Source of the DNA: Saccharopolyspora galaxeae
Lineage (GTDB): Bacteria; Actinomycetota; Actinomycetes; Mycobacteriales; Pseudonocardiaceae
Assembly: GCF_016526145.1 (NCBI RefSeq)
Contig: NZ_JADDUE010000012.1
Location: 1-64,000 of the forward strand
Direction: 5' to 3'
Length of the DNA stretch: 64,000 nucleotides
The notes under the pieces are model-generated. The model saw only the letters and a program-made list of their open reading frames with translations. It did no database searches and was not told the origin of the DNA. The stretch's first letter is position 1. Each line of letters opens with the position of its first letter. A program made the position numbers and the translations under genes. This document shows, in pieces, positions 52,582 to 63,821 of this stretch.

Positions 52582-53460
52582 TCATGACGTCGTGACGCCA
52601 CAGCGCCGCATCAAGCCCTGCGCGTCGAACGGCGCGTGCGCCTTGATGTCGTTGTCGAAGTAGACGTGCACGTCGCGGCCGGAATCCTTGCGCGGCGCGG
52701 GATCGGCGGCGGTGTGCGGAGTCGCCGGGCTCTTCCCCGCGTGCCAGGCGCGCACCAGATCCGCCCACTCGTCCAGCGCCTCGGCGGTGTAGCCGCTGGC
52801 GTAGAGCTCCTCGGCGCCGTGCAGCCGCACGTAGCAGAAGTCGCTGGTCACGTCGTCCATGCGCGGCCACGTTCCGGCGGTGTCGGCGGTGACCAGCGCG
52901 ATGTCGTGCGCGCGCAGCAGATCGACGCACTCCGCGGTGGCGAAGCTGGGGTGGCGGGCCTCCAGCGCGTGGCGCAGCGGGCGGTCGGCGTCGGTCTCGG
53001 TCAGCGCGCGGCCGCGGAGTCGTTCGTCGTGTCCGCCCGCGAGTTCCGCGGCAGCGGCCGTGCTGCGCGGGAGCAGGTCGAAGAATTCCGCCAGTCGTTC
53101 CGGATCGAACCGCGTCGTGGCGGGCAGCTGCCACAGCAGCGGGCCGAGTTTTCCGCCGAGTGCCAGAACACCGGAAGCGAAGAAGTTCGCCAGCGGCACC
53201 TCGACGTCGCGCAGCCGCTTCATGTGCGTGATGAACCGGCTGCCCTTGACCGCGAACACGAAGTCGTCCGGGGCCTGCTCGGCCCACCAGCGGTAGCGCT
53301 CCGGTCGTTGCAGCGAGTAGAAGGAGCCGTTGATCTCGGCGGAGCCGAGCTGCCCGGCCAGGTATTCCAGCTCGCGGCGCTGCGGCAGACCGCGCGGGTA
53401 GAACGTGCCGCGCCACGGCGGGTAGAGCCAGCCCGAAGTGCCGATGAAGATGCCCGCCAT
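52582..53460 (-). CDS. DUF72 TIM-barrel protein
   Basis: This 292-aa protein of the DUF72 (YecE-like) family begins MAGIFIGTSGWLYPPWRGTFYP and contains SAEINGSFYSLQ, FVFAVKGSRFITH and a C-terminal VYFDNDIKAHAP. The biochemical role of the family is unknown; the fold is a TIM barrel. It begins seven bases after the P450 stop on the same strand, with GAGGTGAG upstream, so the two are cotranscribed. Confidence 0.9.
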   Translation of the reverse strand: MAGIFIGTSGWLYPPWRGTFYPRGLPQRRELEYLAGQLGSAEINGSFYSLQRPERYRWWAEQAPDDFVFAVKGSRFITHMKRLRDVEVPLANFFASGVLALGGKLGPLLWQLPATTRFDPERLAEFFDLLPRSTAAAAELAGGHDERLRGRALTETDADRPLRHALEARHPSFATAECVDLLRAHDIALVTADTAGTWPRMDDVTSDFCYVRLHGAEELYASGYTAEALDEWADLVRAWHAGKSPATPHTAADPAPRKDSGRDVHVYFDNDIKAHAPFDAQGLMRRCGVTTS

Positions 53461-53467
53461 CGCCCGC

Positions 53468-54637
53468 TCACCTCGCGGTGAACGCGACCGGCAGTTCCAG
53501 CAGCCCGCGGTTGCGGAACGACGCACGCCACGGCAGCTGATCCGGCGGCACCGCCAGCGCGAGGTCCGGCAATCGCCGCAGCAGGGTCTCGAACCCGATC
53601 TCGGCTTCCATCCGGGCCAGCGGGGCGCCCAGGCAGAAGTGCGGGCCGTTGCCGAACGCCAGGTGCGGGTTGTCGCCGCGGGTCACATCCAGCATGTCCG
53701 GGGCGGTGAACACCTCGGGGTCGTGGTGCGCCGAGACCAGCGACAGCAGCACCGTTTCTCCCGCGGGCACGGTGACTCCGCCGATCCGCACGTCCGAGAT
53801 CGGGAAGCGGCGGATCGCCGTCTGCGGCGGTGGGTCGAAGCGCAGCAGCTCGTCGACCGCGGAGCGCAGCAGCGGCGGGTCGGCGCGCAGCGTGCCCAGC
53901 TGGTCGGGGTGCGACAGCAGTACCGCCATGCCGTTGCCCAGCAGGTTCACCGTGTTCTCGTACCCGGCGAAGAGCATCAGGAACGCGGTGGAGGTCAGCT
54001 CGTCCTCGGTCAGCCGCTCCTGGTCGCGCTGCGCGAGCAGGCCGCTGATCAGGTCGCCGCCCGGGTCGGCGCGCTTGGCCGCGACGAGCTCCACCAGGAA
54101 GCGGTGCAGCGAGTCGAGCGCGTCCGCGGCGGAGCGCCTGCTGCTCGGCGCGAGCATTTCGTCGGTCCACGCGCGGAAATCGGGACGGTCGGTGGTGGGG
54201 ACTCCGAGCAGTTCGCAGATCACCGCGATCGGCAGCGGTCCCGCGTAGGCCGTCATCAGGTCGGTGTGTCCGGAGCCGGCGAACTCGTCGATCAGTTCTT
54301 CGGCGAGTGCGGCGACCTGCGGCCGCAGGTGGTGCACCCGGAACGCCTGCGCGGTGATCCGGCGCAGCCGCGTGTGCCGCGGGGCGTCCATGTTCAGCAG
54401 GTTCGCGTCCAGCGCGGGCGGTAGCGCGAAGCCCTGGTAGCCGTCCCGCGCGTGTGCCTTGTCCAGCGACAACCGGGGATCGGCCAGCGCCGCGCGCACG
54501 TCCTCGTAGCGGGTCACCAGCCACACCGCGGCGCCGTCCGGGGTGATCGCGCGGTGCACCGAACCCTGCTCGCGCAGCTTCGCGTAGGTCGCGACCGGGG
54601 CGGTCACGAAGTCGTCGCCGAGCTCGACCGGTGCCAT
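53468..54637 (-). CDS. Cytochrome P450
   Basis: This 389-aa soluble bacterial P450 has an I-helix oxygen-binding site reading FAGYENT (usual form AGxET with an extra Asn), ExxR in DELLRF followed by FDPPPQTAIRR, and the heme loop FGNGPHFCLGAPLAR with the cysteine ligand. Redox partners are not nearby. Substrate unknown; such P450s hydroxylate natural products or fatty acids. TAGATT six bases before the ATG suggests a leaderless mRNA that continues into the DUF72 gene. Confidence 0.93.
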   Translation of the reverse strand: MAPVELGDDFVTAPVATYAKLREQGSVHRAITPDGAAVWLVTRYEDVRAALADPRLSLDKAHARDGYQGFALPPALDANLLNMDAPRHTRLRRITAQAFRVHHLRPQVAALAEELIDEFAGSGHTDLMTAYAGPLPIAVICELLGVPTTDRPDFRAWTDEMLAPSSRRSAADALDSLHRFLVELVAAKRADPGGDLISGLLAQRDQERLTEDELTSTAFLMLFAGYENTVNLLGNGMAVLLSHPDQLGTLRADPPLLRSAVDELLRFDPPPQTAIRRFPISDVRIGGVTVPAGETVLLSLVSAHHDPEVFTAPDMLDVTRGDNPHLAFGNGPHFCLGAPLARMEAEIGFETLLRRLPDLALAVPPDQLPWRASFRNRGLLELPVAFTAR

Positions 54638-54643
54638 GCCTCG

Positions 54644-54649
54644 AATCTA
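54644..54649 (-). promoter_or_regulatory. Leaderless -10 box, TAGATT
   Basis: On the minus strand TAGATT is followed by six bases and the P450 ATG at 54637. Confidence 0.5.
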
Positions 54650-54765
54650 CGACAACGGGGCCGGGCCGGGCGGTCGCCGAACGGGCCACGTCAGGTGCAC
54701 GAGCGACGGCGGCAGGCGCAGGGTGCGCTTGCCGCCGTCGTCGAGTTCCCCGCTCGCGGATTCCG

Positions 54766-56976
54766 CTACTCGTCGGCGAGCGGCTCCGCGATGATCTTGC
54801 GCAGCATCAGCCCGCTCGCCGCCGCCGCCAGCGCCGCCACCAGCAGGCCGAGCACGATCGGGGCCAGGATCGAGAGCGTCAGCGTGGTGCTCTGCCCCAT
54901 GACGTTGAGCAACCCGAGGCTGACCCCGGCACCTGCCGCGGTCGCCATGCCCGCCGCGACCAGCGCCGGTAGCGCCGCCTCGGTGTGCAGGGCGCGGACC
55001 AGCACCTTGCTCTGCGTTCCGGCGGCGACCAGCGCGCCCAGCGTGCGTCGCCGATCGATGACCGAACCCGCGGCCGTGATCGCCGCGCTGCCCGCCGCGA
55101 GCACCGACGCGATCGACAACCCGATCACCGTGATCCGGTGCAGGTCCCCGGTCATGACCTGGCCTGCGACGTTGCGCGACTCGATCGACTCGATGTCCGC
55201 GCCGGGGGCCACTCGCGCCATGGCGGTGCGCACCTTCGCCCGGTCGGCTTCGGTGGGCGGCAGCACGGACAGCGTGGTCTGCGTCGAGCCCGCCAGCGCG
55301 GGCACGGCGCTCCGATCGATGATCACCGTCTGCAGATTCGGCTCATGGCTGACCGGAGTTCCTTGCGGCACCGGGGTGGCGGGCGGCTCGCCGTTGGAAG
55401 CCAAGATGGCCGGGGTGACGGTGAGATCCGACTTCGGCACATCGATCGGCGTATGGATGCCGGGCGGCCCCGCGCACGAGGGCTGGTACGAGGTCACCTC
55501 GCGAGCCGCCTGGCAGTCGATGAGCAGACCGTTGGTGACCGCGCCGCCGGGCCCCTCGATGCTGACCTGCTCGTAGCCGGCGGCGGTGGCCTGCACGCCC
55601 TGCTGCGCCAGCTCGGCATCGAGACGTTGCCGCAGCTCGGGCGCTTGACTGCCGGGCACGTCCGCGAGGATCACGCCGGCCTTGTCCGTGCTGCCCAAGG
55701 ATTTGGCGCTCGCGGTCATCGCGGGCAACGCCGTCAGCGCGATCGACCCGATGAACACCGCGAGCACCATCCCGGAGGTCGACCGGTAGGCACCCTTCGG
55801 ATCGCTGATGAGCCGCCTGCCCGCCAGCAGCACCGAAGGACGGCGCCACAGCTTGCTGAACAGCCGGCCGATGGTGGCGGTGATCCACGGGCCGATCAGC
55901 GAGAACGACCAGATGATCGCGGCGATCGGGACGACGAGCACCAGGAACCCCGCGCCCTCGTCGTACTTCGTCATGCCGAACACGAACAGCCCGGCGACCA
56001 CGGCGATGATCAGCAGCCGCCACGCCTTGGGCCTGCTGCGCTGCTGCTGGGTGGCCGCGCTCAGCGGCGAGCGCACGGCCCGCCGGGTGCCCAGCACCGA
56101 CGAGGCCACCACCAGCGCGGGAACGCCGATCGCCACGCCGAGCATCGCCGACGCCGACGGAGTGATGTCGCTGAGGAACCAGGTGCCGTTGCCCCAGGGA
56201 ATCATGGCGATCAGGTACCGCAGCGGCCAGATGAACAGCAGCCCCGCCACGGTTCCGGCGACGGCGGCGAGCCCGGTTTCCGCGGCCACCGTCGAGACCA
56301 CTTGGGACGGTGTCGCGCCCGCCATCTGCAACGAGGCCATCCGGCGTTCCCGGCGTGCCGCGGTCAGCCGCGAGGCCGATGCGACCAGCACCAGACTGGG
56401 AGCGGCGAGCACGAACAGGCCGAACCACGCCATCGGCTGCAACAGCCAGTCCTCGGACGACGCCTCGACTTCCACCAGCGAAGCGCCATGCGCGATCGCG
56501 GTGGCTTCGTCCAGAGCGCCCTTCGGGTGCCCGACGATCGCGACGAGCTGTTCCGGGTAGCGCAGCTGCTGCGGGTCGATCGTGCCCGCGATGCGCTCGG
56601 GGAAGCGATCGGCCAGCGCGTTGTCCGGCAGTTCTCCAGCTTTCTGCGCGAGCGCCGGGGACAGCAGTACCTCGCCGGGAGCCGGGTACTCCGGGGCGTT
56701 CCCGCCGCCGGTGGCGCCGGAGACGTCCAGCCTGGTGATGAATTCGCCCCGCACGTAGTCCTGCGAGGCCAGCTCCACCCCACCGGTGTCGGAGACGCCC
56801 GGGTGTCCGTACTGCCAGGACGAGCGTTCGGTGCGCGCGTGCGCGGCGTGCGGCAGCGCCGTGAGGATCAGCACCAGCGCGGTCGCCACCATCACGCCCA
56901 GGGCGGTGAGGATCGCCGAAGTGCGGGTGCGGGAGTCGTGCCGCAGCACCCGCAAGGCCAGCTGCACGGGGTTCAT
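54766..56976 (-). CDS. ABC exporter permease, FtsX-like (module 1)
   Basis: This 736-aa permease has two FtsX-like halves. The first helix is [20 protein letters not shown]. An external loop follows, then helices near [32 protein letters not shown] and [15 protein letters not shown], and a second set after [22 protein letters not shown]. It resembles MacB/BceB-like export permeases for peptides or lipids. ATG 56976 overlaps the stop of its ATPase (ATGA), giving coupled translation. No dedicated sensor is adjacent on this side. Confidence 0.88.
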   Translation of the reverse strand: MNPVQLALRVLRHDSRTRTSAILTALGVMVATALVLILTALPHAAHARTERSSWQYGHPGVSDTGGVELASQDYVRGEFITRLDVSGATGGGNAPEYPAPGEVLLSPALAQKAGELPDNALADRFPERIAGTIDPQQLRYPEQLVAIVGHPKGALDEATAIAHGASLVEVEASSEDWLLQPMAWFGLFVLAAPSLVLVASASRLTAARRERRMASLQMAGATPSQVVSTVAAETGLAAVAGTVAGLLFIWPLRYLIAMIPWGNGTWFLSDITPSASAMLGVAIGVPALVVASSVLGTRRAVRSPLSAATQQQRSRPKAWRLLIIAVVAGLFVFGMTKYDEGAGFLVLVVPIAAIIWSFSLIGPWITATIGRLFSKLWRRPSVLLAGRRLISDPKGAYRSTSGMVLAVFIGSIALTALPAMTASAKSLGSTDKAGVILADVPGSQAPELRQRLDAELAQQGVQATAAGYEQVSIEGPGGAVTNGLLIDCQAAREVTSYQPSCAGPPGIHTPIDVPKSDLTVTPAILASNGEPPATPVPQGTPVSHEPNLQTVIIDRSAVPALAGSTQTTLSVLPPTEADRAKVRTAMARVAPGADIESIESRNVAGQVMTGDLHRITVIGLSIASVLAAGSAAITAAGSVIDRRRTLGALVAAGTQSKVLVRALHTEAALPALVAAGMATAAGAGVSLGLLNVMGQSTTLTLSILAPIVLGLLVAALAAAASGLMLRKIIAEPLADE

Positions 56977-57692
56977 CCGGCCACCGCCCCGCCGCGCGCG
57001 GGCGCGCTGTTCGCGATGAGCCCGTCGCGGATCTCCACCACGCGGCCGCACCGGGCGGCCAGCTCGCGGTCGTGGGTGACCACGATGACCGCGGCTCCGG
57101 AACGGCTCGCGCTGCCCGCGAGCGCGCTCATCGTCGCTTCGCCGGTGCGGGTGTCCAGCGCGCCGGTCGGCTCGTCCGCGAAGATCACCTTCGGCTGGTG
57201 CGCCATCGCCCGCGCGATCGCCACGCGCTGCGCCTGCCCGCCGGAGAGCTGGCCGGGCAGGCGCTGCTCCATGCCGGTCAGTCCCAGCCCGGCCAGCCAT
57301 TCGCGGGCGGTGCCGGTGGCCTTGCGCCGATCGGTGCCGCCGAGCAGCAGCGGCAGCGCCACGTTCTCCTCGGCGGTCAGCTCGCCGACGAGCATGCCCT
57401 GCTGGAACACGAAGCCGAACTCGTGCCTGCGCAATTCGCTGCGCTTGGTTTCGGTGAGCTGGTCGATGCGGCGCCCCTCGAGGCTGACCTCCCCGCGGTC
57501 CGGGCGCAGGATCCCGGCGAGCACGTGCAGCATCGTGGTCTTGCCGGACCCGGACGGCCCCACGATCGCCAGCACTTCACCGGCCTGGACCGAGATGTCC
57601 GCGCCGCCCAGTGCCCAGTGCTCGCCGTACTGCTTCGCCAGTCCGTTGCCGACCAGAACCGGGTTCCCCGCCGGTGTGCGTCCTTGGTGCAC
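56973..57692 (-). CDS. ABC exporter ATPase (module 1)
   Basis: This 239-aa ATPase is of the LolD/MacB type: Walker [11 protein letters not shown]-loop [10 protein letters not shown], signature LSGGQAQR, Walker [13 protein letters not shown] and switch TVTHD-like VVTHDRE. It powers the permease encoded next. GTG 57692 is chosen because the reading frame further upstream has no ABC homology; GGGGA lies 8-10 bases upstream. Confidence 0.9.
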   Translation of the reverse strand: MHQGRTPAGNPVLVGNGLAKQYGEHWALGGADISVQAGEVLAIVGPSGSGKTTMLHVLAGILRPDRGEVSLEGRRIDQLTETKRSELRRHEFGFVFQQGMLVGELTAEENVALPLLLGGTDRRKATGTAREWLAGLGLTGMEQRLPGQLSGGQAQRVAIARAMAHQPKVIFADEPTGALDTRTGEATMSALAGSASRSGAAVIVVTHDRELAARCGRVVEIRDGLIANSAPARGGAVAG

Positions 57693-58060
57693 TTGTCCAT
57701 TCCCCTCGGTCGATGTGCGCGCCGTGGTGGAGCAGGGTCCTGGCGCGGAATTCGATCGAGGAGAACGTTCGCAGCAGCCGGCGGGGACACACCTCGACCG
57801 CGCGGTCATCCCCGGTCGTCCGGTCGGCCGGAGTCGCTGGCCGATCGGCCTGTGGAACGGCTCAGAGCCCTTCGGGCTCCGCGCGGCGAAACCGCTGTCC
57901 CCGCGAGGAAACCGCCACGAGCGACGGTGCCGTTGCTCGCGTGGTCATCGTTGGAGCGGTTCCGCCGCCGACCGGATGCGAGATCGCCCATCGGCGAACC
58001 CTGGTACTGCTGATTCGACGAGCCCGGAAGCAGCCGTACGCACCCTCCGGGCGGACGGAC
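57693..58060. other. 368-bp gap between the two ABC modules
   Basis: Both modules are on the minus strand, so this gap should contain the promoter of module 1. No gene, hairpin or repeat stands out. Confidence 0.45.
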
Positions 58061-60505
58061 TCAGGTTTCCCTGGTCGCCGTGGCCGGAGGTGTCCTGCTG
58101 GCGCGGCGGGACGGCAGGAAGCCCGCCGCCGCGGCCACCGCGACGAGTCCGCCGCAAACCGCGGGCAACGCGAGGACCGGTATCGCCAGTGGCGCCTCCG
58201 GAACCAGTGCGATGATCAGCAGTGCACCCAGCAGGACGCCGTGCGGCAGCCCGAAGACCACTCCGAGCACGCCGTGCATGGCGGACTCGCCGATCCGGAC
58301 GGTGAGCAAGCCGTTGCGGGACAGGCCCACCGCGCGCAAGACGCCGCTTTCCCGGCCGCGCTCGAGTACCGACAAGGTCGCGGTGGTACCGACCCCGACG
58401 ATGGCGACGAACACGGTCAGCGCGATCAGTGCCAACGCGCTGCCGGTGACCTGCCGGACCAGGCCGGACTGCTCGGCGCGGAGGTCGTCGAGCACGCTGA
58501 TCTCCAGTTCCGGGCTGTTGCCGGTGTGGGCGCCGACCGCGGACTGCGCCGCTGCCATGCCCCTGCCGCCCGCGTCGATCATGACCCCGGTAGGCGCCGG
58601 GTCGATCCCGAGGGCGTTGAGGTCCGATGAGTGCGCAAGGACCTGCGAGCCGCCGATGCGCTGCCCGACGACCACTGCCGCGACCCGGATTCGGCGATCG
58701 CCGAGCAGGACCGAATCGCCGACGCCGACCCGGTTCTTGCTCGCGAAGCCGTCGGAGACCGCGAGCGTTCCCGGTCCGAGGTCGTGCAGTGACCCGTCAC
58801 CGGCCACGATGTCCGCCGACCTGGGCAGCTGGGTGATCGGCAGGTCCGAGACTTCCAAGTTCGTCGATCCGCCCGGGGCACCCAGCTGCAACCGAACGGC
58901 GCGATACGGGACGACCGTGCCCACCGCGGGATCGGCCGAGAGCGCCCCGGGCAGGTCAGCGGGCAGTGTTGCCCCTTCGGGGGCTCGTACCTCGATGCCC
59001 GCGGTGTACTCCGCGGCCGAACTCGCCTCGTTGTGCTCGCGCATGGTTTCCCCGGCGGTGAGCGCCGCGATGAGCAGCGTCGCGGCCAGCGCCACCACCG
59101 AGGACACCGCCGCCGCCCGGCGCGGCATACCTCCCGCGCTGCGCACGGCCAACGTCGCGACCGGGCCGAGCCGCCGCACCGAGCGGTGTGCTCCGGCGAG
59201 CACCGGGCGCACCAGACGCGGCGCGAACGCCAGGTACGCGCCGAACCACGCGGCGGCGGCCAGCACCCCGAACAGCACGAGATCTTCGGTGCTCCCGGCC
59301 GGGCGATAGCGCGAAAGCAGTCCCTGGGAAACCGCGAGGGCCATCAGCAGCACCCCCACCGCCAGCAGCGCGGCACCGACCACGGTCCGGGTCGCCGTCC
59401 CGGCCTTGTGCTCGCTCGGCCGGGTCGTCGACCGCAGCGCTTCCAGCGGGGACACCCGCGCCGCGTCGCGGGCCGGGGCCAGCACGGCGAGGACGACCGC
59501 GACCACGACTCCCACCAGCACCGACCCCAGCATCAGCGGGGAGGGAGAGGCCGCTGCGACCGGTGCGACCAGCGGCACGAGCCTGCTGATCCCGACGGCC
59601 AGCGCGGTCCCGGCTGCACCCGCGATCAATGCGGTGCTCGCGCCCTCAGCGACCAGCGCCCGACGCAGCCCACCGCGGGTGGCGCCCAGCGCACGCAGCA
59701 TGGCGAGGTGCCGGATGCGCTGCGCGAAGACGATCCGGAAGGCGGATACCGCGACCATGATCGACGCGAGCGCCGCCAGCACCACGAACGCGCTGAGCAG
59801 CACGGAAACCCGGTCGACCGTGTCCTGGCTCTGGCGCACTTCGGCCTGCCGCGCGTCCGCGGCGGAGAGCACGGTCATCGCCGTCGGCTGGGCACTCTGC
59901 ATGATCGCGGGCACGTCCCCGGTGAGGTCTACCCGCGACAGTTCCGCAGCGGTGCGGGTGAGCACTTCCCGATCCGGGGCGTAAAGCGCAACTCCGTCCG
60001 CTGACGGGGAATCCACGAGTGCGGTCACCGTCAACGAGTGCGGCGCCCCGCCGTCCTGCACGGCGAAATCGACCGCGTCGCCGACGTGCAAGCCCAGCCG
60101 CTCGGCGGCGCGCTCGGACACCGCCACCTCTCCCGGAGCACGCGGATACGTGCCGGCCTCGACCTGGACCCGGCTCAGCGGCCCCTGCCCCGGATCGGCG
60201 GTCAGTTCGACCTCCACGCTCCCGACCAGGCCCGATCCGCTCACCCGGCCGGTCGCCTCGGTCACGCCGGGAAAGTCCTCGATCCGGTCCAGCTGCGCGG
60301 GGCCGTATCCGGAGGGGGACTGCACGACCGCGGACGCCGCATCCGGGATCGAGGTCAGCTCACTGGTGATCGTGCGCATCGCCATGTCCCGGCCGAGCAG
60401 CGTGCCGGTGATGAACAAGGCGGCCAAGGCGATCGTCAGCCCGCACAGCACCAACCGCGCCGGAGTCCGCCGGACGGCACGCAGGTGCGGAACGACGGCG
60501 CTCAT
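58061..60505 (-). CDS. ABC exporter permease, double FtsX domain (module 2)
   Basis: This 814-aa permease has two complete FtsX-like domains. The N-terminal helix [20 protein letters not shown] is followed by a periplasmic-type loop, then three helices near residues 235-380. The arrangement repeats in the second half, ending [25 protein letters not shown]. This is the layout of MacB-like and lipoprotein-export permeases. It overlaps its ATPase gene by four bases. The sensor kinase and response regulator start divergently 120 bp from the operon, the typical arrangement of cell-envelope-stress ABC exporters. Confidence 0.9.
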   Translation of the reverse strand: MSAVVPHLRAVRRTPARLVLCGLTIALAALFITGTLLGRDMAMRTITSELTSIPDAASAVVQSPSGYGPAQLDRIEDFPGVTEATGRVSGSGLVGSVEVELTADPGQGPLSRVQVEAGTYPRAPGEVAVSERAAERLGLHVGDAVDFAVQDGGAPHSLTVTALVDSPSADGVALYAPDREVLTRTAAELSRVDLTGDVPAIMQSAQPTAMTVLSAADARQAEVRQSQDTVDRVSVLLSAFVVLAALASIMVAVSAFRIVFAQRIRHLAMLRALGATRGGLRRALVAEGASTALIAGAAGTALAVGISRLVPLVAPVAAASPSPLMLGSVLVGVVVAVVLAVLAPARDAARVSPLEALRSTTRPSEHKAGTATRTVVGAALLAVGVLLMALAVSQGLLSRYRPAGSTEDLVLFGVLAAAAWFGAYLAFAPRLVRPVLAGAHRSVRRLGPVATLAVRSAGGMPRRAAAVSSVVALAATLLIAALTAGETMREHNEASSAAEYTAGIEVRAPEGATLPADLPGALSADPAVGTVVPYRAVRLQLGAPGGSTNLEVSDLPITQLPRSADIVAGDGSLHDLGPGTLAVSDGFASKNRVGVGDSVLLGDRRIRVAAVVVGQRIGGSQVLAHSSDLNALGIDPAPTGVMIDAGGRGMAAAQSAVGAHTGNSPELEISVLDDLRAEQSGLVRQVTGSALALIALTVFVAIVGVGTTATLSVLERGRESGVLRAVGLSRNGLLTVRIGESAMHGVLGVVFGLPHGVLLGALLIIALVPEAPLAIPVLALPAVCGGLVAVAAAAGFLPSRRASRTPPATATRET

Positions 60506-61287
60506 CGGTCCTGCCCCAGCAGCCGCATCGAGTGCGCGATCCGGGAGGCGTCGGGCCGGACGAGCGTGTCGACCACCTGCCCGTCCGCGACCAGCACGAC
60601 ACCGTCGGCGTACGAGGCGGCTATCGGATCGTGGGTCACCATCACGACGGTCTGCCCGAGTTCGCGCACCGACGCTTGCAGCAGGCCCAGGATCTCTTCG
60701 CTCGCCCGCGTGTCCAGGTTCCCGGTCGGTTCATCGGCGAAGACGACCTCGGGCCGGGTGAGCAGCGCGCGGGCCAGCGCAACCCGTTGCTGCTGCCCAC
60801 CGGACATTTCCGCGGGTCGGTGCATCAAGCGGCCCGACAGTCCCAGTCGTTCGGCCAGCTCGCCGACCGCGCCGCGTTGCGGCCTGCGTCCGGCGAGCTG
60901 GACCGGCAGCACGATGTTCTCCTCCGCGGTGAGTTCGGGAAGCAGGTTGTACTGCTGGAACACGAACCCGATCCGCTCCCGCCGGACCCGGGTGAGCTCG
61001 TCGTCCCGCAACGTGGCCAGGTCGACGCCGCCGAGCAGCACACTCCCACCGGTCGGGGTGTCCAGACCCGCCGCGCACTGCAACAACGTCGATTTGCCGG
61101 AGCCCGAAGGCCCCATCACCGCGCTGAAACCGCATGCGGGGAATCGGATGGAGAGGTGGTCCAACGCGCGCACTTCGGTCCGGCCGGTGCCGTAGGTCTT
61201 GACGAGGTCGACCGCTTCGACCGCGATGGCCGGACCGGGATTCGCGGTTGTCCCGACCGTGCTCGCTGGTCGGCTGTTGTGGCTCAT
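60502..61287 (-). CDS. ABC exporter ATPase (module 2)
   Basis: This 261-aa ATPase has Walker [11 protein letters not shown]-loop FVFQQYNLL, signature MSGGQQQR, Walker [13 protein letters not shown] and VTHDP. The N-terminal 20 residues are an extension. It is the first gene of the module and diverges from the sensor kinase, with 122 bp between starts that must hold both promoters. Confidence 0.92.
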   Translation of the reverse strand: MSHNSRPASTVGTTANPGPAIAVEAVDLVKTYGTGRTEVRALDHLSIRFPACGFSAVMGPSGSGKSTLLQCAAGLDTPTGGSVLLGGVDLATLRDDELTRVRRERIGFVFQQYNLLPELTAEENIVLPVQLAGRRPQRGAVGELAERLGLSGRLMHRPAEMSGGQQQRVALARALLTRPEVVFADEPTGNLDTRASEEILGLLQASVRELGQTVVMVTHDPIAASYADGVVLVADGQVVDTLVRPDASRIAHSMRLLGQDR

Positions 61288-61395
61288 GTCCAGGAGCCTG
61301 TCCGGTCGTGGGCGCGGTCCACCTCCGTCCGCCGACCGGTTTCGCGGCGAAGCGCTCTGCCTTTCGGCTGATGCAAACGGCGGAGATCGGCTGTC

Positions 61396-61401
61396 TAGGA
61401 T
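61396..61401 (+). promoter_or_regulatory. Leaderless -10 box, TAGGAT
   Basis: TAGGAT ends eight bases before GTG 61410 and decides that start for the sensor kinase. Confidence 0.5.
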
Positions 61402-61409
61402 GCGGGCTC

Positions 61410-62588
61410 GTGCTGTTCCCCGGTAAGTCCGCGTGGCAGTCGGCGCTCTGGCTGTTCGGCATCGTGCTGGCTACGCCGGCGCTGATGCTGTTGGAGCACG
61501 TGATCTACGAGGGCTTCGACGGTGCGAGGTGGCCGCCCGCGGTGATCATGTCGACCGGGCCGATCGCCGCGGTGGCCCTGCTGATCGCTCCGCGGGCCGG
61601 CGCTCGCTCGCTGCCCGGGGTCACGATCGCCGTCGCCGTGATCGTGGCCGCCGTGTACTACACCGCGTACCGGCCCGGGGAGTCGCAAGATCGTCCCGAC
61701 GCCGCGCTGGCGGTGCTCACCCCGACGGCCGCGCTGCTGATCCTGCTCGGGCTGGTGGTGTGGCGGGCGGAGAAGCGCTGGGTGGCGGCCGCGGCGGTGG
61801 TCGTGATCCCGGTGGTCGTGGCGCAACCCGCGATCGGACGCGGCAAGCTGACCGAGCTGGTGATCGCGTTCCTGCTGCTGTGCTGCGTGGTGCTGTCCTG
61901 CACGATCGGCCTGGCCGCGCGACTGGCCCGCCGGGCGCGGCTGCGCGAGATCGAGCACGAACGGCTGCTCCAGCGCACCGAGTTCGCCCGCGACCTGCAC
62001 GACTTCGTCGGCCACTACGTGACGGGCATGGTGGTGCAGGCGCGCGGCGCGCAGGCGATCGCCGCCCGGTCACCGCAGCAAGCACTGGACACTTTGGACG
62101 GCATCGCCGAAGCCGGTACCGAAGCGATGGAATCGCTGCACCGCATGGTCGGCCTGCTGCGCGCCGAGGACGGTCCGACCACTGCGCCGCTGGCCACCAT
62201 CGACGAGATCGCCACCATGGTCGAGCGGTTCAACCGCGAGCTGGGGCCGGACGCGCGGCTGGCGCTGCGCGGTTCGACCGAGGGGATCCCGCCCGCGATC
62301 GGTTCCACCGCGCACCGGATCGTCCTGGAAGGACTCACCAACGTCCGCAAGCACGGCCAGCACGTGACGACCGTGCGGATCGACGTCCAGCGCGCGGATT
62401 CCGAGCTGCTGGTGCGCGTCGGCGACGACGGTGCGGTTGGCAAGATGCCCGGGAGCGGCTTCGGTCTGCGCGGTCTGCGCGACCGCGTCGCCGAAGTCGG
62501 CGGCGAGTTCGAGGACGGGCCCTGCGCGGAGGGCGGCTGGGCGCTCGAAGCCCGGATGCCGCTGCCGTCGAACGGAGGTACAGCGTGA
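61410..62588 (+). CDS. NarL-type sensor histidine kinase
   Basis: This 392-aa kinase has about five or six membrane helices in the first 180 residues with little external loop, suggesting it senses within the membrane. The HisKA_3 dimerisation segment has the phospho-accepting His in [12 protein letters not shown]. The ATPase domain ends with a G-box GSGFGLRGL. Such intramembrane-sensing kinases often pair with ABC exporters and respond to envelope-active compounds. The start is GTG 61410; an ATG at 61371 lies upstream of the -10 box. The next gene overlaps by four bases. Confidence 0.9.
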   Translation: MLFPGKSAWQSALWLFGIVLATPALMLLEHVIYEGFDGARWPPAVIMSTGPIAAVALLIAPRAGARSLPGVTIAVAVIVAAVYYTAYRPGESQDRPDAALAVLTPTAALLILLGLVVWRAEKRWVAAAAVVVIPVVVAQPAIGRGKLTELVIAFLLLCCVVLSCTIGLAARLARRARLREIEHERLLQRTEFARDLHDFVGHYVTGMVVQARGAQAIAARSPQQALDTLDGIAEAGTEAMESLHRMVGLLRAEDGPTTAPLATIDEIATMVERFNRELGPDARLALRGSTEGIPPAIGSTAHRIVLEGLTNVRKHGQHVTTVRIDVQRADSELLVRVGDDGAVGKMPGSGFGLRGLRDRVAEVGGEFEDGPCAEGGWALEARMPLPSNGGTA

Positions 62589-63232
62589 CGATCAGCGTGC
62601 TCATCGCGGACGACCAGACCATGGTCCGCACCGGTTTCGAGATGATCCTCTCGGCCGAGGACGACATCGCGGTGGTCGGCAAGGCCTCCGACGGTGTGGA
62701 GGCGCTGGAGCAGATCGAGCGGCTCCGGCCGGACGTGGTGCTGATGGACATCCGGATGCCCCGGCTGGACGGCTTGGACGCCTTGCAGCGGATCAACGTC
62801 CCGGGCGCGGTCGATCCGCCCAAGGTCGTGGTCGTCACGACCTTCGAGGACGACGAGTACGTGCACCGCGCGCTCAACGGCGGCGCCAGCGGTTTCGTGC
62901 TCAAGACCGCGAGCGCGGCGCTGCTGCTCGAGGCCGTGCGGGCGGCGGCCTCGGGCGACGCGCTCGTCAGCCCGGCGATCACGGTGAAGTTGCTGCGCAA
63001 CCGCTCCGCGGCTGAACCGCCCGCGGACCTGCCCAATCCGCTGTCGGCGCGCGAGCTCGACGTCGCCCGGCTGGTCGCCACCGGGGCCACCAACGCCGAG
63101 ATCGCCGAGCAGCTGTTCCTCTCGGTCGGCACGGTCAAGACCCACCTGGCGAGCGTCCAGTCCAAATTGGACGTACGGAATCGGGTGGAGATCGCGGCGT
63201 GGGCCTGGCAGTCGAAGATCCTCGGCCGATAG
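62585..63232 (+). CDS. LuxR/NarL-family response regulator
   Basis: This 215-aa regulator has a receiver domain with acidic DD (ADDQTM) and phosphorylated Asp in VLMDIRMP, and the conserved Lys in FVLKTAS. A C-terminal LuxR helix-turn-helix ([24 protein letters not shown]) binds DNA. It is the partner of the preceding kinase (GTGA overlap, GGAGGT before GTG 62585). The likely target is the divergent ABC module 2 operon. Confidence 0.93.
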   Translation: MTISVLIADDQTMVRTGFEMILSAEDDIAVVGKASDGVEALEQIERLRPDVVLMDIRMPRLDGLDALQRINVPGAVDPPKVVVVTTFEDDEYVHRALNGGASGFVLKTASAALLLEAVRAAASGDALVSPAITVKLLRNRSAAEPPADLPNPLSARELDVARLVATGATNAEIAEQLFLSVGTVKTHLASVQSKLDVRNRVEIAAWAWQSKILGR

Positions 63233-63343
63233 GCGGAGGTTTCCGGCCGAAACCGGCCGTCCGGCAGATCCGCGCCTCGCGGGGTGATCAATACCTTCGT
63301 CGTCCGACGGATCGACCGCCCTCGGCGTGAAGGAGCTCATCCC

Positions 63344-63709
63344 TTGAAACGTTCACTCGTGTTGGCCGTACCTGCACTCGCCCTCGTCGGCCTCACCGCG
63401 TGCGGCAGCAATCCTCCGGAGCAAACCGCCTACGAGGTGGAGTTGAAAGTATCGGGACCTGCCGGGGAAAGCGGCACCGTGCAGAAGTCCACTTCGGACT
63501 CCAAGGATCAGGCGCCGGAGCCGGTCGGCGTGCCGCACCGGGAGAAGTGGGCGCCGATGGGCGGTCCGGCGAAGTTCGTCGTCACGCCGGATTCGCCCGC
63601 TTCGGCCCTGACCTGCGAGGTGCTGGTCGAAGGCAAGGAACGGGTGACCGAACGAGGACAGCCCGGCGAACCGGTCACCTGCGAGCTGACCATCGACGGC
63701 CCGGCCTGA
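63344..63709 (+). CDS. MmpS-like secreted lipoprotein
   Basis: This 121-aa lipoprotein has a lipobox LTAC at the end of the signal peptide (LVLAVPALALVGLTAC), so the mature protein starts at Cys and is lipid-anchored outside. The body (YEVELKVSGPAG to CEVLVEG, VTCELTIDG) resembles MmpS/MmpS-like transport accessory domains, including two cysteines near the end. AAGGAG (63330-63335) lies eight bases before a TTG, so TTG 63344 is the start. It may be an accessory to an exporter; none is adjacent downstream. Confidence 0.75.
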   Translation: MKRSLVLAVPALALVGLTACGSNPPEQTAYEVELKVSGPAGESGTVQKSTSDSKDQAPEPVGVPHREKWAPMGGPAKFVVTPDSPASALTCEVLVEGKERVTERGQPGEPVTCELTIDGPA

Positions 63710-63821
63710 CCCAGCGGAGCGGGCCTGCGGCCCGGCAGGACGTCCGCCGGCCGCTGACCGGCTCGATGCCGGGTTTCAGGTGCACCCCGCCCCGCCGAGC
63801 CGTTCCCGGCGGGGCGACAGG

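Noticed and set aside
54985-58215. A 1076-codon plus-strand frame opposite ABC module 1
   Set aside because: Opposite clear ABC transporter genes; the translation is His/Arg/Gln-rich with no domain.
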